The notes: generated by a model from the sequence alone, not told the origin. A stretch of 64,000 bases of DNA from Streptomyces nigra (GCF_003074055.1 NZ_CP029043.1:1-64000); one strand, 5' to 3'; shown: positions 1-9,289, counted from the first letter of the stretch. Numbers and translations are program-made.

Positions 1-533
1 TCGCGGGCCCGCGCCCTGGGCACTCCGGCGACCCGCACGGGTGCCTCGATGACGTTCTCCAGAGCGGTCATGTGAGGGAAGAGGTTGAAGCGCTGGAACA
101 CCATCCCGATGTCACGGCGCCGCTCGGCGACCTCCCGTTCCCTCAGCTCGTGCAGCTTGCCGCCGTGCCGGCGGTAGCCGACGAGTTCGCCGTCCACGGT
201 GAGTCTGCCGCCGTCGACCTTCTCGAGGTGGTTGATGCAGCGCAGGAACGTGGACTTGCCCGAGCCGGACGGGCCCAGAAGGCAGCACACGCTGCCGCGC
301 CGGACGGTGAGGTCGACGCCTTTGAGGACCTCCAGCTTGCCGTACCGCTTGCGCACACCTTCGGCGTGCACCATCGGCACGCTCGCGTGGTCGTGCTGCG
401 TCGGCACGCTCTCGTCGTGCTGCGTCGCCACGCTCTCGTCGTGCCGCGTCGCCACGCGCTGGTCGTGGCCAGTCGGGGCGCTGCGGTCGTGCCCGGTCGG
501 GGCGCTGCCGTCGTGCATCTTGGGGGCGCTCAC
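1..533 (-). CDS. Amino-acid ABC transporter ATP-binding protein, C-terminus outside window
   Basis: This is the ATPase of a polar amino-acid importer (GlnQ/HisP class) acting at the inner face of the membrane. The Walker A motif LGPSGSGKST and the Q-loop region MVFQRFNLFPHMTALENV are visible; the signature and Walker B motifs would lie beyond the window edge. The GTG start at 533 overlaps the stop of the upstream permease gene as GTGA, so translation is probably coupled. Before the ABC domain (which begins near MVHAEGVRKRYG) there is an unusual N-terminal extension made of an eight-residue repeat starting with His-Asp (for example HDGSAPTG, HDRSAPTG, HDESVATQ). Typical family members begin directly with the ABC fold. 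The specific substrate cannot be read from the sequence. Confidence 0.9.
   Translation of the reverse strand, partial: MSAPKMHDGSAPTGHDRSAPTGHDQRVATRHDESVATQHDESVPTQHDHASVPMVHAEGVRKRYGKLEVLKGVDLTVRRGSVCCLLGPSGSGKSTFLRCINHLEKVDGGRLTVDGELVGYRRHGGKLHELREREVAERRRDIGMVFQRFNLFPHMTALENVIEAPVRVAGVPRARAR
396..515 (-). repeat. Five 24-bp tandem repeats encoding an HD-x(6) octapeptide
   Basis: Five consecutive 24-bp units at 515-492, 491-468, 467-444, 443-420 and 419-396 encode HDGSAPTG, HDRSAPTG, HDQRVATR, HDESVATQ and HDESVPTQ, followed by a partial sixth unit HDHASVP. The array is in frame inside the N-terminus of the ABC ATPase gene. Units have diverged, so this is not a very recent slippage event. 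Confidence 0.85.
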
Positions 534-1492
534 CGGCCCGCCTCCTTGTTCTTCACGCGAGTGGGCCGGGCGGCTGTGCCGAGCAGGCGCCGCAGGGGCG
601 CCACGTGCTGGGGGCCGGCGGTGCCGCGGCCGTAGCGCCGCTCCAGCCAGGCCTGCGGGATGCCGAGCAGCGTGACCAGGGCGAGATACCACAGGCTCGC
701 CACCACCAGCATGGGGATGACCTGGTAGTTCTGGGCGTACACGTCCTGGATGTTGGACATGAGGTCGTGCGCGGAGATGACCGAGACCAAGGCGGTCATC
801 TTCAGCATGTTGATGGTCTCGTTGCCCATCGGCGGGATGATGACGCGCATCGCCTGTGGCAGCACGATCCGGCGCATGGTCAGGGCGGGACGCATACCGA
901 GCGAGTGCGCGGCCTCGGTCTGCCCCTGGTCGACGGACTGGATGCCCGCGCGCACGATCTCTGAGGCGTAGGCGGCCTCGTTGAGCCCGAGGGCGAGCAG
1001 CGCCGCGACCGCAGGCGTCAGCAGGGTGTTGGTCTCCGTCTGGAAGAAGGTGACATCGGTGAAGGGGATGCCGATCTTCACGTACTTGTAGAGGGCGGCG
1101 GCATACCCCCAGAAGATGATCTGCACGAGCAGCGGGGTCCCACGGAAGACCCACACGAAGGCGGTGGCGATGCCGTACAGGACGGGGCTGGCCGACAGCC
1201 GCATGACGGCGATGAGCGTGCCCAGTCCGAGGCCGAGCGCCATGGCCGCGGCGGTCAGCCAGAGCGTCGTGCTCAGCCCGTCGAAGACGAGATCCGCGAA
1301 CAGGTAGTCTCCGACGACGTCCCAGCGCAGGTTGTCGTTCTTGGCGAGCGAGCCGATGAGCCCGACGAGCGCCAGCACCGACACGACCGCGGCGAACCAG
1401 CGGGCGTAGTTGCGGACCGGGACGACCTCGAGCTCCGGTGCCCTCTCCCGGCCCGCGTGCGGGGTCTCCGGCGCGTTCTTCGTGACGGTCAT
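530..1492 (-). CDS. Amino-acid ABC transporter permease (HisM/GlnP family)
   Basis: Membrane permease of a polar amino-acid ABC importer, 320 aa. The N-terminal 40 residues are cytoplasmic and charged, followed by hydrophobic segments (AVVSVLALVGLIGSL near residue 35; the FVWVFRGTPLLVQIIFWG segment). The canonical cytoplasmic EAA loop is visible as EIVRAGIQSVDQGQTEAAHSLGM, which contacts the ATPase. The ATG start lies 2 nt after the stop of the binding-protein gene, and its stop overlaps the ATPase start as GTGA, so the three genes form one operon in the order binding protein, permease, ATPase. One permease gene suggests a homodimeric channel. Confidence 0.95.
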   Translation of the reverse strand: MTVTKNAPETPHAGRERAPELEVVPVRNYARWFAAVVSVLALVGLIGSLAKNDNLRWDVVGDYLFADLVFDGLSTTLWLTAAAMALGLGLGTLIAVMRLSASPVLYGIATAFVWVFRGTPLLVQIIFWGYAAALYKYVKIGIPFTDVTFFQTETNTLLTPAVAALLALGLNEAAYASEIVRAGIQSVDQGQTEAAHSLGMRPALTMRRIVLPQAMRVIIPPMGNETINMLKMTALVSVISAHDLMSNIQDVYAQNYQVIPMLVVASLWYLALVTLLGIPQAWLERRYGRGTAGPQHVAPLRRLLGTAARPTRVKNKEAGR

Positions 1493-1494
1493 GC

Positions 1495-2442
1495 TCAGTC
1501 CACCGCCGCGTTACGGGTGGCTTCCTTCACCGCGATCGAGGCCACGCCGTACTTGTCGAAGATCTTGGTGAGGGTGCCGTCGTCGATGAGGCTCTGGAGA
1601 GCCTTCTGGATCGCGTCGGTCAGCTCGGGCAGCTGCTTGCTGACGGCGATGCCGTTCGGCGAGGCGTTGTAGCCGCCCGGTGCGGCGGGGTCCTCCACCA
1701 GGTCGAAGGCCTTACCGCTGTCGGCGGTCTTGGCCACCCAGCCGGCGGCGGGCTTGGTGAGGACCTGGGCTGCGACCTTGCCGGAGCGCAGGGCGAGCTG
1801 GGCGTCGGAGTCCTTGGGATAGGTCAGGATGCCGATCTTCCCCTTGCCCGCGGCGGCACATTCCCTCTGGTGGGACTTCAGCAGGGTGAGCTGGTTGGTG
1901 GCGGCCTGGACGGCGACCTTCCGGCCGCACAGGCCGTCCAGGTCGGTGATCCTGGCGGGGTTGCCGTCGGCGACGAGGATGCCGGAACCGGACTGGGAGT
2001 AGTCGACGAAGTCGACGACCTGCTGACGCTCCTTGTTGTCGGTGATGGCGGACATGGCGGCGTCGAACTTGCCGGCCTGGAGGGCGGGCACGATCCCGTC
2101 GAACTTCTGCGGAGTGAAGGCGAAGTTCACACCCAGCTTCGCGCCCAGCGCCCGACCGAGGTCGTAGTCCAGGCCGGTGAGCTCGCTCTCCCCCTCCTTC
2201 ACGAACATCTCGAACGGCGGGTAGGGAACGTCGGTCGCCACGCGTACCTTCCCGGCCTTCTTGATCTGCTCCGGCAGCTTGTCGTGCAGGGCCGGGTCCT
2301 TCTTGATCTCCACTCCGGCGACGGAGACCCTGCTCGCCGCCGCGGGAGCGGGGTCGTCGGCGTCCCCGCAGGCGGTGAGGGCGGTGAGGGCCAGAGCCGC
2401 CGCGGCGGCGGCCGGGACACGCTGGGCGAGACGAGTGTTCAT
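1495..2442 (-). CDS. Amino-acid ABC transporter substrate-binding lipoprotein
   Basis: Extracellular family-3 solute-binding protein, 315 aa, first gene of the importer operon. A lipoprotein signal ends in the lipobox LTAC (residues 22-25, lipidated Cys25). The family-3 start motif is seen in KVRVATDVPYPPFEMF, followed by LTGLDYDLGRALGAKLGV and DAAMSAITDNKERQQVVDFVDY, typical of cationic or polar amino-acid binders. The ATG start has a purine-rich GAGAGG sequence about 9 nt upstream. No attenuator or riboswitch was recognised in the roughly 185 bp upstream. The ligand (glutamate, glutamine, cystine or other) is not assignable by eye. Confidence 0.95.
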   Translation of the reverse strand: MNTRLAQRVPAAAAAALALTALTACGDADDPAPAAASRVSVAGVEIKKDPALHDKLPEQIKKAGKVRVATDVPYPPFEMFVKEGESELTGLDYDLGRALGAKLGVNFAFTPQKFDGIVPALQAGKFDAAMSAITDNKERQQVVDFVDYSQSGSGILVADGNPARITDLDGLCGRKVAVQAATNQLTLLKSHQRECAAAGKGKIGILTYPKDSDAQLALRSGKVAAQVLTKPAAGWVAKTADSGKAFDLVEDPAAPGGYNASPNGIAVSKQLPELTDAIQKALQSLIDDGTLTKIFDKYGVASIAVKEATRNAAVD

Positions 2443-2627
2443 CGTGGCGGAACCTCTCGGGATTTCTGCCGACGGACCCCTGCCGTCGACAACACAGCAG
2501 GGAAGTTACAGAAAGACCCAGCAATTGGCTAGATGTATCGGACGTTACGTTGATGTGAAACGACTGAAGAGGATCGGCGTGCCTGAGGAGATGCCCTCTG
2601 TCCTGGGCTTTCTGCGGGGCGGGCGAC

Positions 2628-3954
2628 TCACGACCCGAGACGGTCGGCATACATCCATAGCTCGCCATGACCGATCTGTATCTTCCGATACCGGCCACAC
2701 GGGGCGGACCCGCCGCTCACGGGAACGACGGGTCCGCGGACGGAGGTGCCGGTGCGCTCCCGGCCGCCAGAGGGAGCCGGCGGCCGGGGCCGCACCGGCG
2801 AGGTCAGGAACGCTCCGGGGGCATTCGCGTGCGCTTTCCCCTGGCCGGGACGGACGTTCGCCCGGGACAGATCCCCGTCGTAGTGCGCCCTGAGCCGAGG
2901 GTCCATGACACGCCGCCACACGGGCGGGAACCAGGCGACCACGATCATGGTGGCGTAGCCGGAGGGGAGTTGCGGGGCCTCGTCGAAATGGCGCAGCGTC
3001 TGATAGCGGCGCAGCGGGTTGGCGTGATGGTCGGAGTGCCGTTGCAACTGGAACAGCAGCAGATTGCTGACCGTGTGTTGCTGTTCCAGCTGTGCCGGGG
3101 AGTGACACGTTCATAGCGCCCGTCCTGACGGCGCCGTCGCAGCAGCCCGTAGTGCTCCAGGTAGTTGACCGTCTCCAGCAGACAGAACCCGATCACCGCC
3201 TGAAGGAGCAGGAAGGCAGGACGACCGGACCGAAGGCGACGGCCAGCACCGCGAAAAGGGCTGCGGTCAGCGCCCATGCCGTCAGGACGTCGTTGTGCGG
3301 CTGACGACGGGGCGTCCGCGGCGCTCCAGCCGACGCCGCTCCAGGTGCCAGGCCGAGCGCGCACTGCCCGTGACGGCACGAGGGAGAAGCGCCAGAAGCT
3401 CTCGCCATACGTGAACTGGCGTGATCCTCGGGCGTGGCCACGCGCACATGATGACCATGGTTGTGCTCGACGTAGAAGTGGCCGTAGCCGCTCTGGGCGA
3501 GCGCCATCCGGCTCAACCGCCGCTCCAACTGCTCGCGCTTGTGTCCCAGTTCGTGTGCGGTGTTGATGGCCACCCCGCCACGACGCCGGTGGTGGCGGCA
3601 AGGCCGAGGCCGTCCGCGACCGACAGCGTGCCGCCGGCCCACTGATCGCACGCCCACACCAGCGCACCGAATTGAAGCGGCAGGTACAGGTACGTGCACC
3701 AGCGGTAGTAGCGGTCCGCCTCCAGGCTTGCCATCGCCGCTCGGCGGATTGGCGCTGTCCCTGCCCGTGGCGTGATCGAGCAGGGGCAGAAGGACGAATG
3801 AGAAGAACGGCCCCCACCACCACAGAACCCAGCACCCGTCAGGGAGACGAGACCGGCCGCCTGAAACGGCAGAGTCGGGACGACCAGAGCCAGGGCCAGA
3901 GGCACCGCTTCGGGTCACGCCACGTCGGGCATCTTCGTCGCCGCGCTTCGTCAT
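2628..3954 (-). pseudogene. alkB: Alkane 1-monooxygenase (AlkB family), multiply frameshifted
   Basis: Membrane di-iron alkane hydroxylase whose reading frame is broken about nine times, yet whose amino-acid sequence is otherwise well preserved. Read across the three minus-strand frames it gives, in order, the start MTKRGDEDARRG (ATG 3954, RBS GAAGGGA), a WWWGPFFSF membrane segment, LEADRYYRWCTYLYL, and the three histidine boxes HELGHK, EHNHGHH and LQRHSDHH that bind the iron pair, ending near 2628. Several breaks are explained by one missing base in a short run: TGG repeat near 3798, GGGG near 3567, CCC near 3384 and 3209. The lesions may be true decay or consensus sequencing errors. The TetR gene at 4182 diverges from it and is a likely partner. 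Confidence 0.85.
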
Positions 3955-4181
3955 GAGGTTCCCTTCTATGGGACGTTGCGCCTCCACCGCCGAGTTCAGG
4001 GAAGCGGCGGAGGCGCAACTGGGGGGAGCCCCGAGCGTGCCAGCCGCCCATGGCACTGACAAACCCAGCGCAGTGTAAATATTCTGACGCAGCGTCAATT
4101 CCGATGGAGCGCCACCCTCAGCATCCGTCTCGAAGGAACCCGTACCTCCGTCGGCTGGGGTCGCTCTGGCACACTGCTGCG

Positions 4182-4795
4182 ATGGCCGCTGCCGATCCCG
4201 CCGTGAGACCGCCTCATCCGCCGCGCGTGGCGTGGCGCCTCCAGATGAGGGAGCGCGTCCTGGAGGAGGCCTGGACCCTGGCCGCGCAGAACGGCTGGGA
4301 CCGGGTGCGGGTCGCGGACCTGGCGGAGCGGTCCGAGGTCTCAAGGCCGTCGATATACAAGGAGTTCGGCGATCGGGCCGGAGTCGGTCAGGCCCTGGTG
4401 GAGCGGGAGACGGAGCGGTTCCTGACCCGGCTCGCGGCCGTGCTGGACTCCGGCGGGGGCGACGTCGCCGGTGCCCTGCGCAGAGGAGTCGCGCACACGC
4501 TCGACGAGGGCAGACGCAACCCGTTCATCCGGGCCGTGCTCACCGCCGCACGCGGGGAACAGACGCCCTGCTTCCGTTCCTGACGAGTCGGCCGGACCCG
4601 GTGTTCTCCTCGGCACGTGAGCTGCTGAGCGCCTGGCTGACCGATGCCGTGCCCGACGCCGGCCAGGCGCGGCGCGAGGAGGCGGCGGACCTCGCCGTAC
4701 GGCTCACGCTCAGCCACATGCTCCTGCCGGTGCCCGGGCAGGGCGACGTCTCCGAACGGGTCACGCGCGCGGTGTGCGCCGTTCTGAACCATTGA
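4182..4795 (+). pseudogene. TetR-family regulator, single frameshift
   Basis: TetR-type DNA-binding regulator of about 204 aa if restored. The helix-turn-helix is clear (VRVADLAERSEVSRPSIYKEFGDRAGV). The first frame runs from ATG 4182 and stops at 4583 after GEQTPCFRS. The C-terminal ligand-binding part continues in another frame (DALLPFLTSRPDPVFSSAREL) to the stop at 4795. One missing base near 4563 (GAACAG then ACGCCCTG) explains the break. It lies divergently from the alkane monooxygenase gene, so control of alkane oxidation is plausible, by analogy with TetR regulators near actinobacterial alkB genes. Confidence 0.8.
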
Positions 4796-5019
4796 CGTGC
4801 CCCACCGTGCGGCGGTCTTCGCCGCGGCCGGGAGCGTCTTCGTCCACGCGGCAGAAGACGGCCTGGGGACCGTGGTGGTCCTCCCCCGGCCCACGGGCGG
4901 GCTCCTCACGCAAGAAGAGCCAGACACTCCGTCAACTTCGGCCAGGGCTCGACTGTTTGAGACATTGAAAGATCAATAGTGTGACCCTCGAGCACCAAGC
5001 GTCTACCTCAAGGAGTCCC

Positions 5020-6246
5020 GTGTCCGCTGCCGCGCAGCCTCTCGACATCCTCTCCCCCGCGTTCGCGGCGGATCCCTATCCCACGTACGCGGTGATGCGG
5101 GAGAAAGAGCCTCTGATCTGGCACGAGGCCACCCAGAGCTACATCCTCTCCCGCTACGACGACGTCGAGCGCGTCTTCAAGGACAAGAAGTCCGAGTTCA
5201 CCACGGACAACTACAACTGGCAGCTCGAGCCGGTGCACGGCAGGACGATCCTGCAGATGAGCGGGCGTGAGCACGCGGTGCGCCGGGCCCTGGTTGCTCC
5301 CGCCTTCCGGGGCAGCGACCTCCAGGAGAAGTTCCTGCCGGTCATCGAACGCAACTCCCGCGACCTCATAGACACCTTCCGCGACTCCGGGTCCGCCGAC
5401 ATCGTCAGCGACTACGCAACTCGATTTCCGGTCAACGTCATCGCCGACATGCTCGGGCTGGACAAGGCCGACCACACCCGCTTCCACGGGTGGTACACGG
5501 CCGTCATCGCCTTCCTCGGCAACCTCTCGGGCGACCCGGAGGTGACGGCCGCGGGGGAACGGACCCGGGTGGAGTTCGCCGAGTACATGATCCCGATCAT
5601 CCAGGAGCGGCGCGAGAAGCCGGGCGACGACCTGCTGTCGGCGCTGTGCGCCGCCGAGGTGGACGGTGTCCGGATGAGCGACGAGGACATCAAGGCGTTC
5701 TGCAGTCTGCTGCTCGCCGCCGGCGGTGAGACCACGGACAAGGCGATCGCCAGCATCCTGGCCAATCTGCTGATGCATCCCGAGCAACTGGCAGCGGTCA
5801 GCGAGGACCGGAGCCTGATTCCGGCGGCGTTCGCTGAGACGCTGCGCTACACCCCGCCGGTCCACATGATCATGCGCCAGTCGGCCGTGGACGTCGAGGT
5901 CAGCGGCGGGACCATCCCGGCCGGGGCCACGGTGACCTGTCTGATCGGCGCCGCCAACCGGGACGAGCGGCGCTACCGCGAGCCCGACCGCTTCGACATC
6001 TTCCGCGACGACCTCAGCACGACATCGGCGTTCTCCGCCGCCGCCGACCATCTCGCCTTCGCGCTCGGCCGGCACTTCTGCGTCGGAGCCCTGCTGGCCA
6101 AGGCCGAGGTGGAGACCGGCGTCAACCAGCTGCTGGACGCCATGCCCGATCTTCGGCTCGCCGACGGCTTCGACCCGGTGGAGCAGGGCGTGTTCACCCG
6201 CGGCCCGCAGTCGCTGCCGGTGCGCTTCACGCCGGTCACCACCTGA
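5020..6246 (+). CDS. Cytochrome P450
   Basis: Soluble bacterial cytochrome P450, 408 aa, that needs a ferredoxin and reductase from elsewhere. The oxygen-binding I-helix is LLAAGGETTDKA, the K-helix ExxR motif is ETLR, and the haem-binding loop is FALGRHFCVGA with the Cys ligand. I chose GTG 5020 because AAGGAG sits 5 nt before it; an upstream in-frame GTG at 4981 has no ribosome-binding site. A short inverted repeat (ATTGA then TCAAT) at about 4963-4977 lies in the promoter region. The gene is intact although flanked on both sides by frameshifted genes, and it converges on the P450 of the conservon. Substrate and CYP family are not assigned. Confidence 0.93.
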   Translation: MSAAAQPLDILSPAFAADPYPTYAVMREKEPLIWHEATQSYILSRYDDVERVFKDKKSEFTTDNYNWQLEPVHGRTILQMSGREHAVRRALVAPAFRGSDLQEKFLPVIERNSRDLIDTFRDSGSADIVSDYATRFPVNVIADMLGLDKADHTRFHGWYTAVIAFLGNLSGDPEVTAAGERTRVEFAEYMIPIIQERREKPGDDLLSALCAAEVDGVRMSDEDIKAFCSLLLAAGGETTDKAIASILANLLMHPEQLAAVSEDRSLIPAAFAETLRYTPPVHMIMRQSAVDVEVSGGTIPAGATVTCLIGAANRDERRYREPDRFDIFRDDLSTTSAFSAAADHLAFALGRHFCVGALLAKAEVETGVNQLLDAMPDLRLADGFDPVEQGVFTRGPQSLPVRFTPVTT

Positions 6247-6373
6247 CCCGCGCAAGGGGCGCGCCTCACTCCCGGAGGGCAGCGGCGCACGCCACCAGGG
6301 CCGCCGTACACCGTGAATGGCCGGTGCCCGCGAACTCGCAGGCACCGGACCGGACGGCTGAGCGGCGGCGCGC

Positions 6374-6542
6374 CTGAGGGCTGTCCCGTCATTCCCGGTG
6401 GATCGGCGCGCGGCGTCATGTGCGGTGCATCGCAAGGCGGAGGGCCCGTCCGCATACTGGATGTATGCGGACGACCCGACAGCGCGGCGAGGTGCCGTGG
6501 CTGACGTCGCGCGCCCGCCGGGAAGGACGGGACAGCCCTCAG
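6374..6542. repeat. Palindromic intergenic element, copy A (family 1)
   Basis: A 169-bp element with perfect 17-bp terminal inverted repeats beginning CTGAGGGCTGTCCCGTC and a central hairpin CGCATACTGGATGTATGCG. A second copy, nearly identical over its whole length, lies at 38316-38483. The right end supplies the TGA stop of the CYP157-like gene on the minus strand (6539-6541). It has no coding capacity. It may be a MITE-like non-autonomous mobile element and could also act as a bidirectional terminator between the two convergent P450 genes. Confidence 0.85.
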
Positions 6543-7801
6543 TGTGCTGCCGGGGTGAACTCCACGGGCAGGGACTTCAGTCCCCGCATCCAGATGGACG
6601 GGCGCCAGGCCAGCTCCTCCGGTTCGACGCCCAGCACCAGGTCGGGCAGATGCTCCATGAGCGTCTCGACGGCCGTCCTCGCCATCACGTCCGCCAGGAG
6701 GGGGCGGGGTAGGGACAGCGGTGTTCGCCGTTGCTGAAGGACAGGTGGGCGGAGTTCTCGGCACCGACGTGGGAGTCCGGCCAGATCTGCGGGTCGGTGT
6801 TGGCCGCGGCGAGGCCCAGCACGAGGCAGTCTCCCTCGCGGATGAGCCGGCCCCCAGCTGGGTGTCGCGCACGGCCCAGCGGCCGATGAAGTTCTGGGTG
6901 GGTGTGTCCAGCCACAGCACTTCGTTGAGGGCGTCGCCGACGCTGACCCGGCCGCCGGAGACATTGACCGCGAAGCGCTCATCGGTGAGCAGCAGACGCA
7001 GGGTGTTGCAGATCCAGTTGGCGGTGGGCTGCTGCGCGGCGGCGATGACGGAGATCAGGTCCTGGACGATCTCCTCGTCGGTGAGCCCGGCCGGATCCAG
7101 CAGCATCCGCGAGGTGACGTCGGGGCCGGGCTGCTCCCGCTTCTCCTTCACCAGCTGCATGATGCGCGCACCGACACGCCCGTAGGCGGCCACGGGTCGT
7201 CGCCCTCACCGGCGTCGAGGGAGATCCGGAGGTCCTCGACGAGTTGCTCGGTGTCCGCGCTGCCCTGCGTCATGCCGCACATCCACAGCACGGCGCGGGC
7301 CGGCAGCGCGTGGGCGTACGCGCTCATCAGCTCGGCGTGGCCCCTGCCGGAGAAGCCGGCGATCAGCTGCTCGGCGATCAGCTGGCACTCGCGGGCCAGT
7401 TCGAACTGGTCGACGCCCTCCAGTGCCTGGGTGATCACCCCGGCGCGGCGCTGGTGCTCGGCACCCTCGGTGAACAGCACGGAGGGCTGGTATCCGACGA
7501 AGGGCATCAGGGGCCAGTCCGGCGGGATGTTCGGCCACTGGTTCCAGCGCCGGGAGTCCCGGGCGAACAGTTCGTCGTGGCTGGTGACGAAGGTGACCTC
7601 GGAATAGCCGAGCACCAGCCAGGCGGGGATGTCGTTGTCGAGCAGCACCGGCGCGACGGCGCCGTGTTCGCGCCGCAGGGCGCGGTACAGCTGGGCGGGC
7701 GTCTGCTGGTATTCCAGGCCGCCCAGGTGCACGGCAGAGGAGTGGGCCGGACAGCCGGGCGGAGGCGTGGCCCCGGGAGCGGAGCCGAAGGTGTCGCTCA
7801 T
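6539..7801 (-). pseudogene. Conservon-linked CYP157-like cytochrome P450 (cvnE position), frameshifted
   Basis: P450 following the conservon GTPase gene with an ATGA overlap at 7798-7801. It reads MSDTFGSAPGATPP at the start, and the haem loop is FSNGEHRCPYPAP. The K-helix shows EVLW where ExxR is expected, so the usual Arg is a Trp; loss of this Arg is the hallmark of the CYP157 family found in Streptomyces conservons. The frame is broken three times, near 7190, 6853 and 6712. Each break is a missing single base in a G or C run (TGGGCC, GGGG, CCCCC). The stop codon lies inside the terminal repeat of the palindromic element next to it. Real decay and sequencing error are both possible. Confidence 0.85.
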
Positions 7802-8415
7802 GCTGTGCTCTCCTGGGACAGTGCCAGCGCATACAGGTGGTTGACCAGGGTGATGAGGACCTCTTTGCAGGACGACCTGAGCCGGGCGTCGCAGTCGACC
7901 ATCGGCACGTGCTCGCCCAGGGCGAGTGCCTGGCGGATCTCTTCGAGCGAGAAGCGGGCGTCGTCGCCGTCGAAGCGGTTGACGGCCACCACGAACGGCG
8001 TGCCGTGGTGCTCGAGCCGGTCTATCGCGTACCAGGAGTCCTCCATGCGGCGGGTGTCGACCAGCACCACGGCGCCCAGCGTGCCGGAGAACAGGCGGTC
8101 CCACAGGAACCAGAAGCGCTCCTGACCGGGGGCGCCGAACAGGTACAACACCATGCGCTGGCTGAGGCTGATGCGCCCGAAGTCGAAGGCCACGGTCGTG
8201 GTGTTCTTGTTCTCCACGCCTTTGGTCTCGTCGATGCCGTACCCGGCCTGCGTCATCACCTCCTCGGTGTTCAGGGGCCGGATCTCGCTGACGGAGCGCA
8301 CCATGGTGGTCTTCCCGACACCGAAACCGCCTACGACGACGATCTTCAGGCCGGTCTCGGCGGCATCGGCCAGCGGCGTGCGCTGCGAAGGCAGCTCAGA
8401 GGTTACGGAGCCCAT
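7798..8415 (-). CDS. cvnD: Conservon GTP-binding protein (CvnD)
   Basis: Small Ras-like GTPase of Streptomyces conservons, 205 aa. The P-loop is GGFGVGKTT (near residue 29), the switch-II region is FGAPGQERF, and the G4 motif is NRFD in place of the usual NKxD. CvnD proteins are thought to act with the membrane kinase CvnA and the small proteins CvnB and CvnC in a G-protein-like complex at the membrane. The start overlaps the DUF742 gene by 20 nt and the stop overlaps the P450 start as ATGA, showing tight operon structure. Confidence 0.95.
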   Translation of the reverse strand: MGSVTSELPSQRTPLADAAETGLKIVVVGGFGVGKTTMVRSVSEIRPLNTEEVMTQAGYGIDETKGVENKNTTTVAFDFGRISLSQRMVLYLFGAPGQERFWFLWDRLFSGTLGAVVLVDTRRMEDSWYAIDRLEHHGTPFVVAVNRFDGDDARFSLEEIRQALALGEHVPMVDCDARLRSSCKEVLITLVNHLYALALSQESTA

Positions 8416-8752
8416 GGAGGACCTCCTGGAGCAGGGCGGTTTCGGGGAGGCCGGCGACGGATTCGGCGGCGCGGGGATGGCGGGCGCTGACCTTGCCCAT
8501 GTCGTGCAGGTCGCCGAGCAGAATCCGCACCACGGTGACGGGCAGCGCCAGTTCGGCCGAGATCTCGACCACGGCCGTGGGATGCCGGCACATCTCCAGG
8601 ATGCGGGCGTGCTCGGACTGCATCCCGGAGGCGGGCTCGCTCTCGCTGACGACCAGCGTCACCAGGTCGAAGAAGTCGTCGGCCTCGCTGCGCCCACCCG
8701 TGACCATGTAGAGCCGGTCGGGATCACCGATGTCCACGGGTTTGCGGATCAC
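8396..8752 (-). CDS. cvnC: Conservon DUF742 protein (CvnC)
   Basis: DUF742 protein of 118 aa, third gene of the conservon. It has the family core RLYMVTGGRSEADDFFDLVTLV and a winged-helix-like C-terminal half (HARILEMCRHPTAVVEISAELALPVTVVRILLGDL). I chose GTG 8752 because it overlaps the stop of the roadblock gene as GTGA, which fits translational coupling and gives the usual family length. DUF742 proteins accompany CvnB and CvnD, and their biochemical role is not settled. Confidence 0.95.
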   Translation of the reverse strand: MIRKPVDIGDPDRLYMVTGGRSEADDFFDLVTLVVSESEPASGMQSEHARILEMCRHPTAVVEISAELALPVTVVRILLGDLHDMGKVSARHPRAAESVAGLPETALLQEVLHGLRNL

Positions 8753-9168
8753 GTGGTGGCACCCCTGCTGGCGGGAGTACGGGGCTCGGCCCGCAGGTGC
8801 TCGCCGATCTGCTGGACCAGTTCGGTCATCTGGTGGCCCACCACGCCCGGGTCGGCGCTCTCGTCGGCGATGACCGCCAAGTGGGCGCCGTCGCCGGCCT
8901 CCACGATGAACAGCAGGCCACCGTGGAATTCGGTCATCGCGTGCCGCACGCCGCCGGTGCCGTCGCCGAACTCCACCGAGGCGCCCTGGGACAGCGCCTG
9001 GATTCCGGAACAGATGGCGGCCAGTTGGTCGGCCTGGTCGAGCGTCATGTGCTCCGTCCAGCACAGCTTCAGCCCGTCCCGGGACAGGACGAGGGCGTGG
9101 CGTGTGCCCGGCGTGCGCTCCATGAGGTTCGTCAGGAGCCAGCTCAGGCTGGTGTCAGTGGTCTCCAT
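8749..9168 (-). CDS. cvnB: Conservon roadblock/LC7 domain protein (CvnB)
   Basis: Roadblock/LC7 protein of 139 aa. It begins METTDTSLSWLLTNLMERTPG and contains the roadblock core HALVLSRDGLKLCWTEHM and GGLLFIVEAGDGAHLAVIADESADPG. Roadblock proteins act as regulators of small Ras-like GTPases, here presumably CvnD. Longer upstream reading is possible in this frame but enters low-complexity sequence antisense to nothing conserved, so ATG 9168 is preferred. It is 121 nt downstream of the kinase gene and overlaps the next gene as GTGA. Confidence 0.95.
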   Translation of the reverse strand: METTDTSLSWLLTNLMERTPGTRHALVLSRDGLKLCWTEHMTLDQADQLAAICSGIQALSQGASVEFGDGTGGVRHAMTEFHGGLLFIVEAGDGAHLAVIADESADPGVVGHQMTELVQQIGEHLRAEPRTPASRGATT

Positions 9169-9289
9169 GGTGGGTGGGGCGGGGTGCGACCGTTCGCGGG
9201 TCACCCGGCCCGTACCTCCAATCCAACGAGGTGGGGCGATCAGTACGGGAGTGGTGGGCGAGGGCGCCCGGTGGGCTGGGGTGCGCGGC

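Noticed and set aside
2443..2627. Riboswitch upstream of the amino-acid importer
   Set aside because: No recognisable aptamer or attenuator structure could be made out by eye.
5020..6246. Assignment of the intact P450 as a CYP153 alkane hydroxylase because of the nearby alkB
   Set aside because: No CYP153-specific sequence was recognised, so only P450 membership is claimed.
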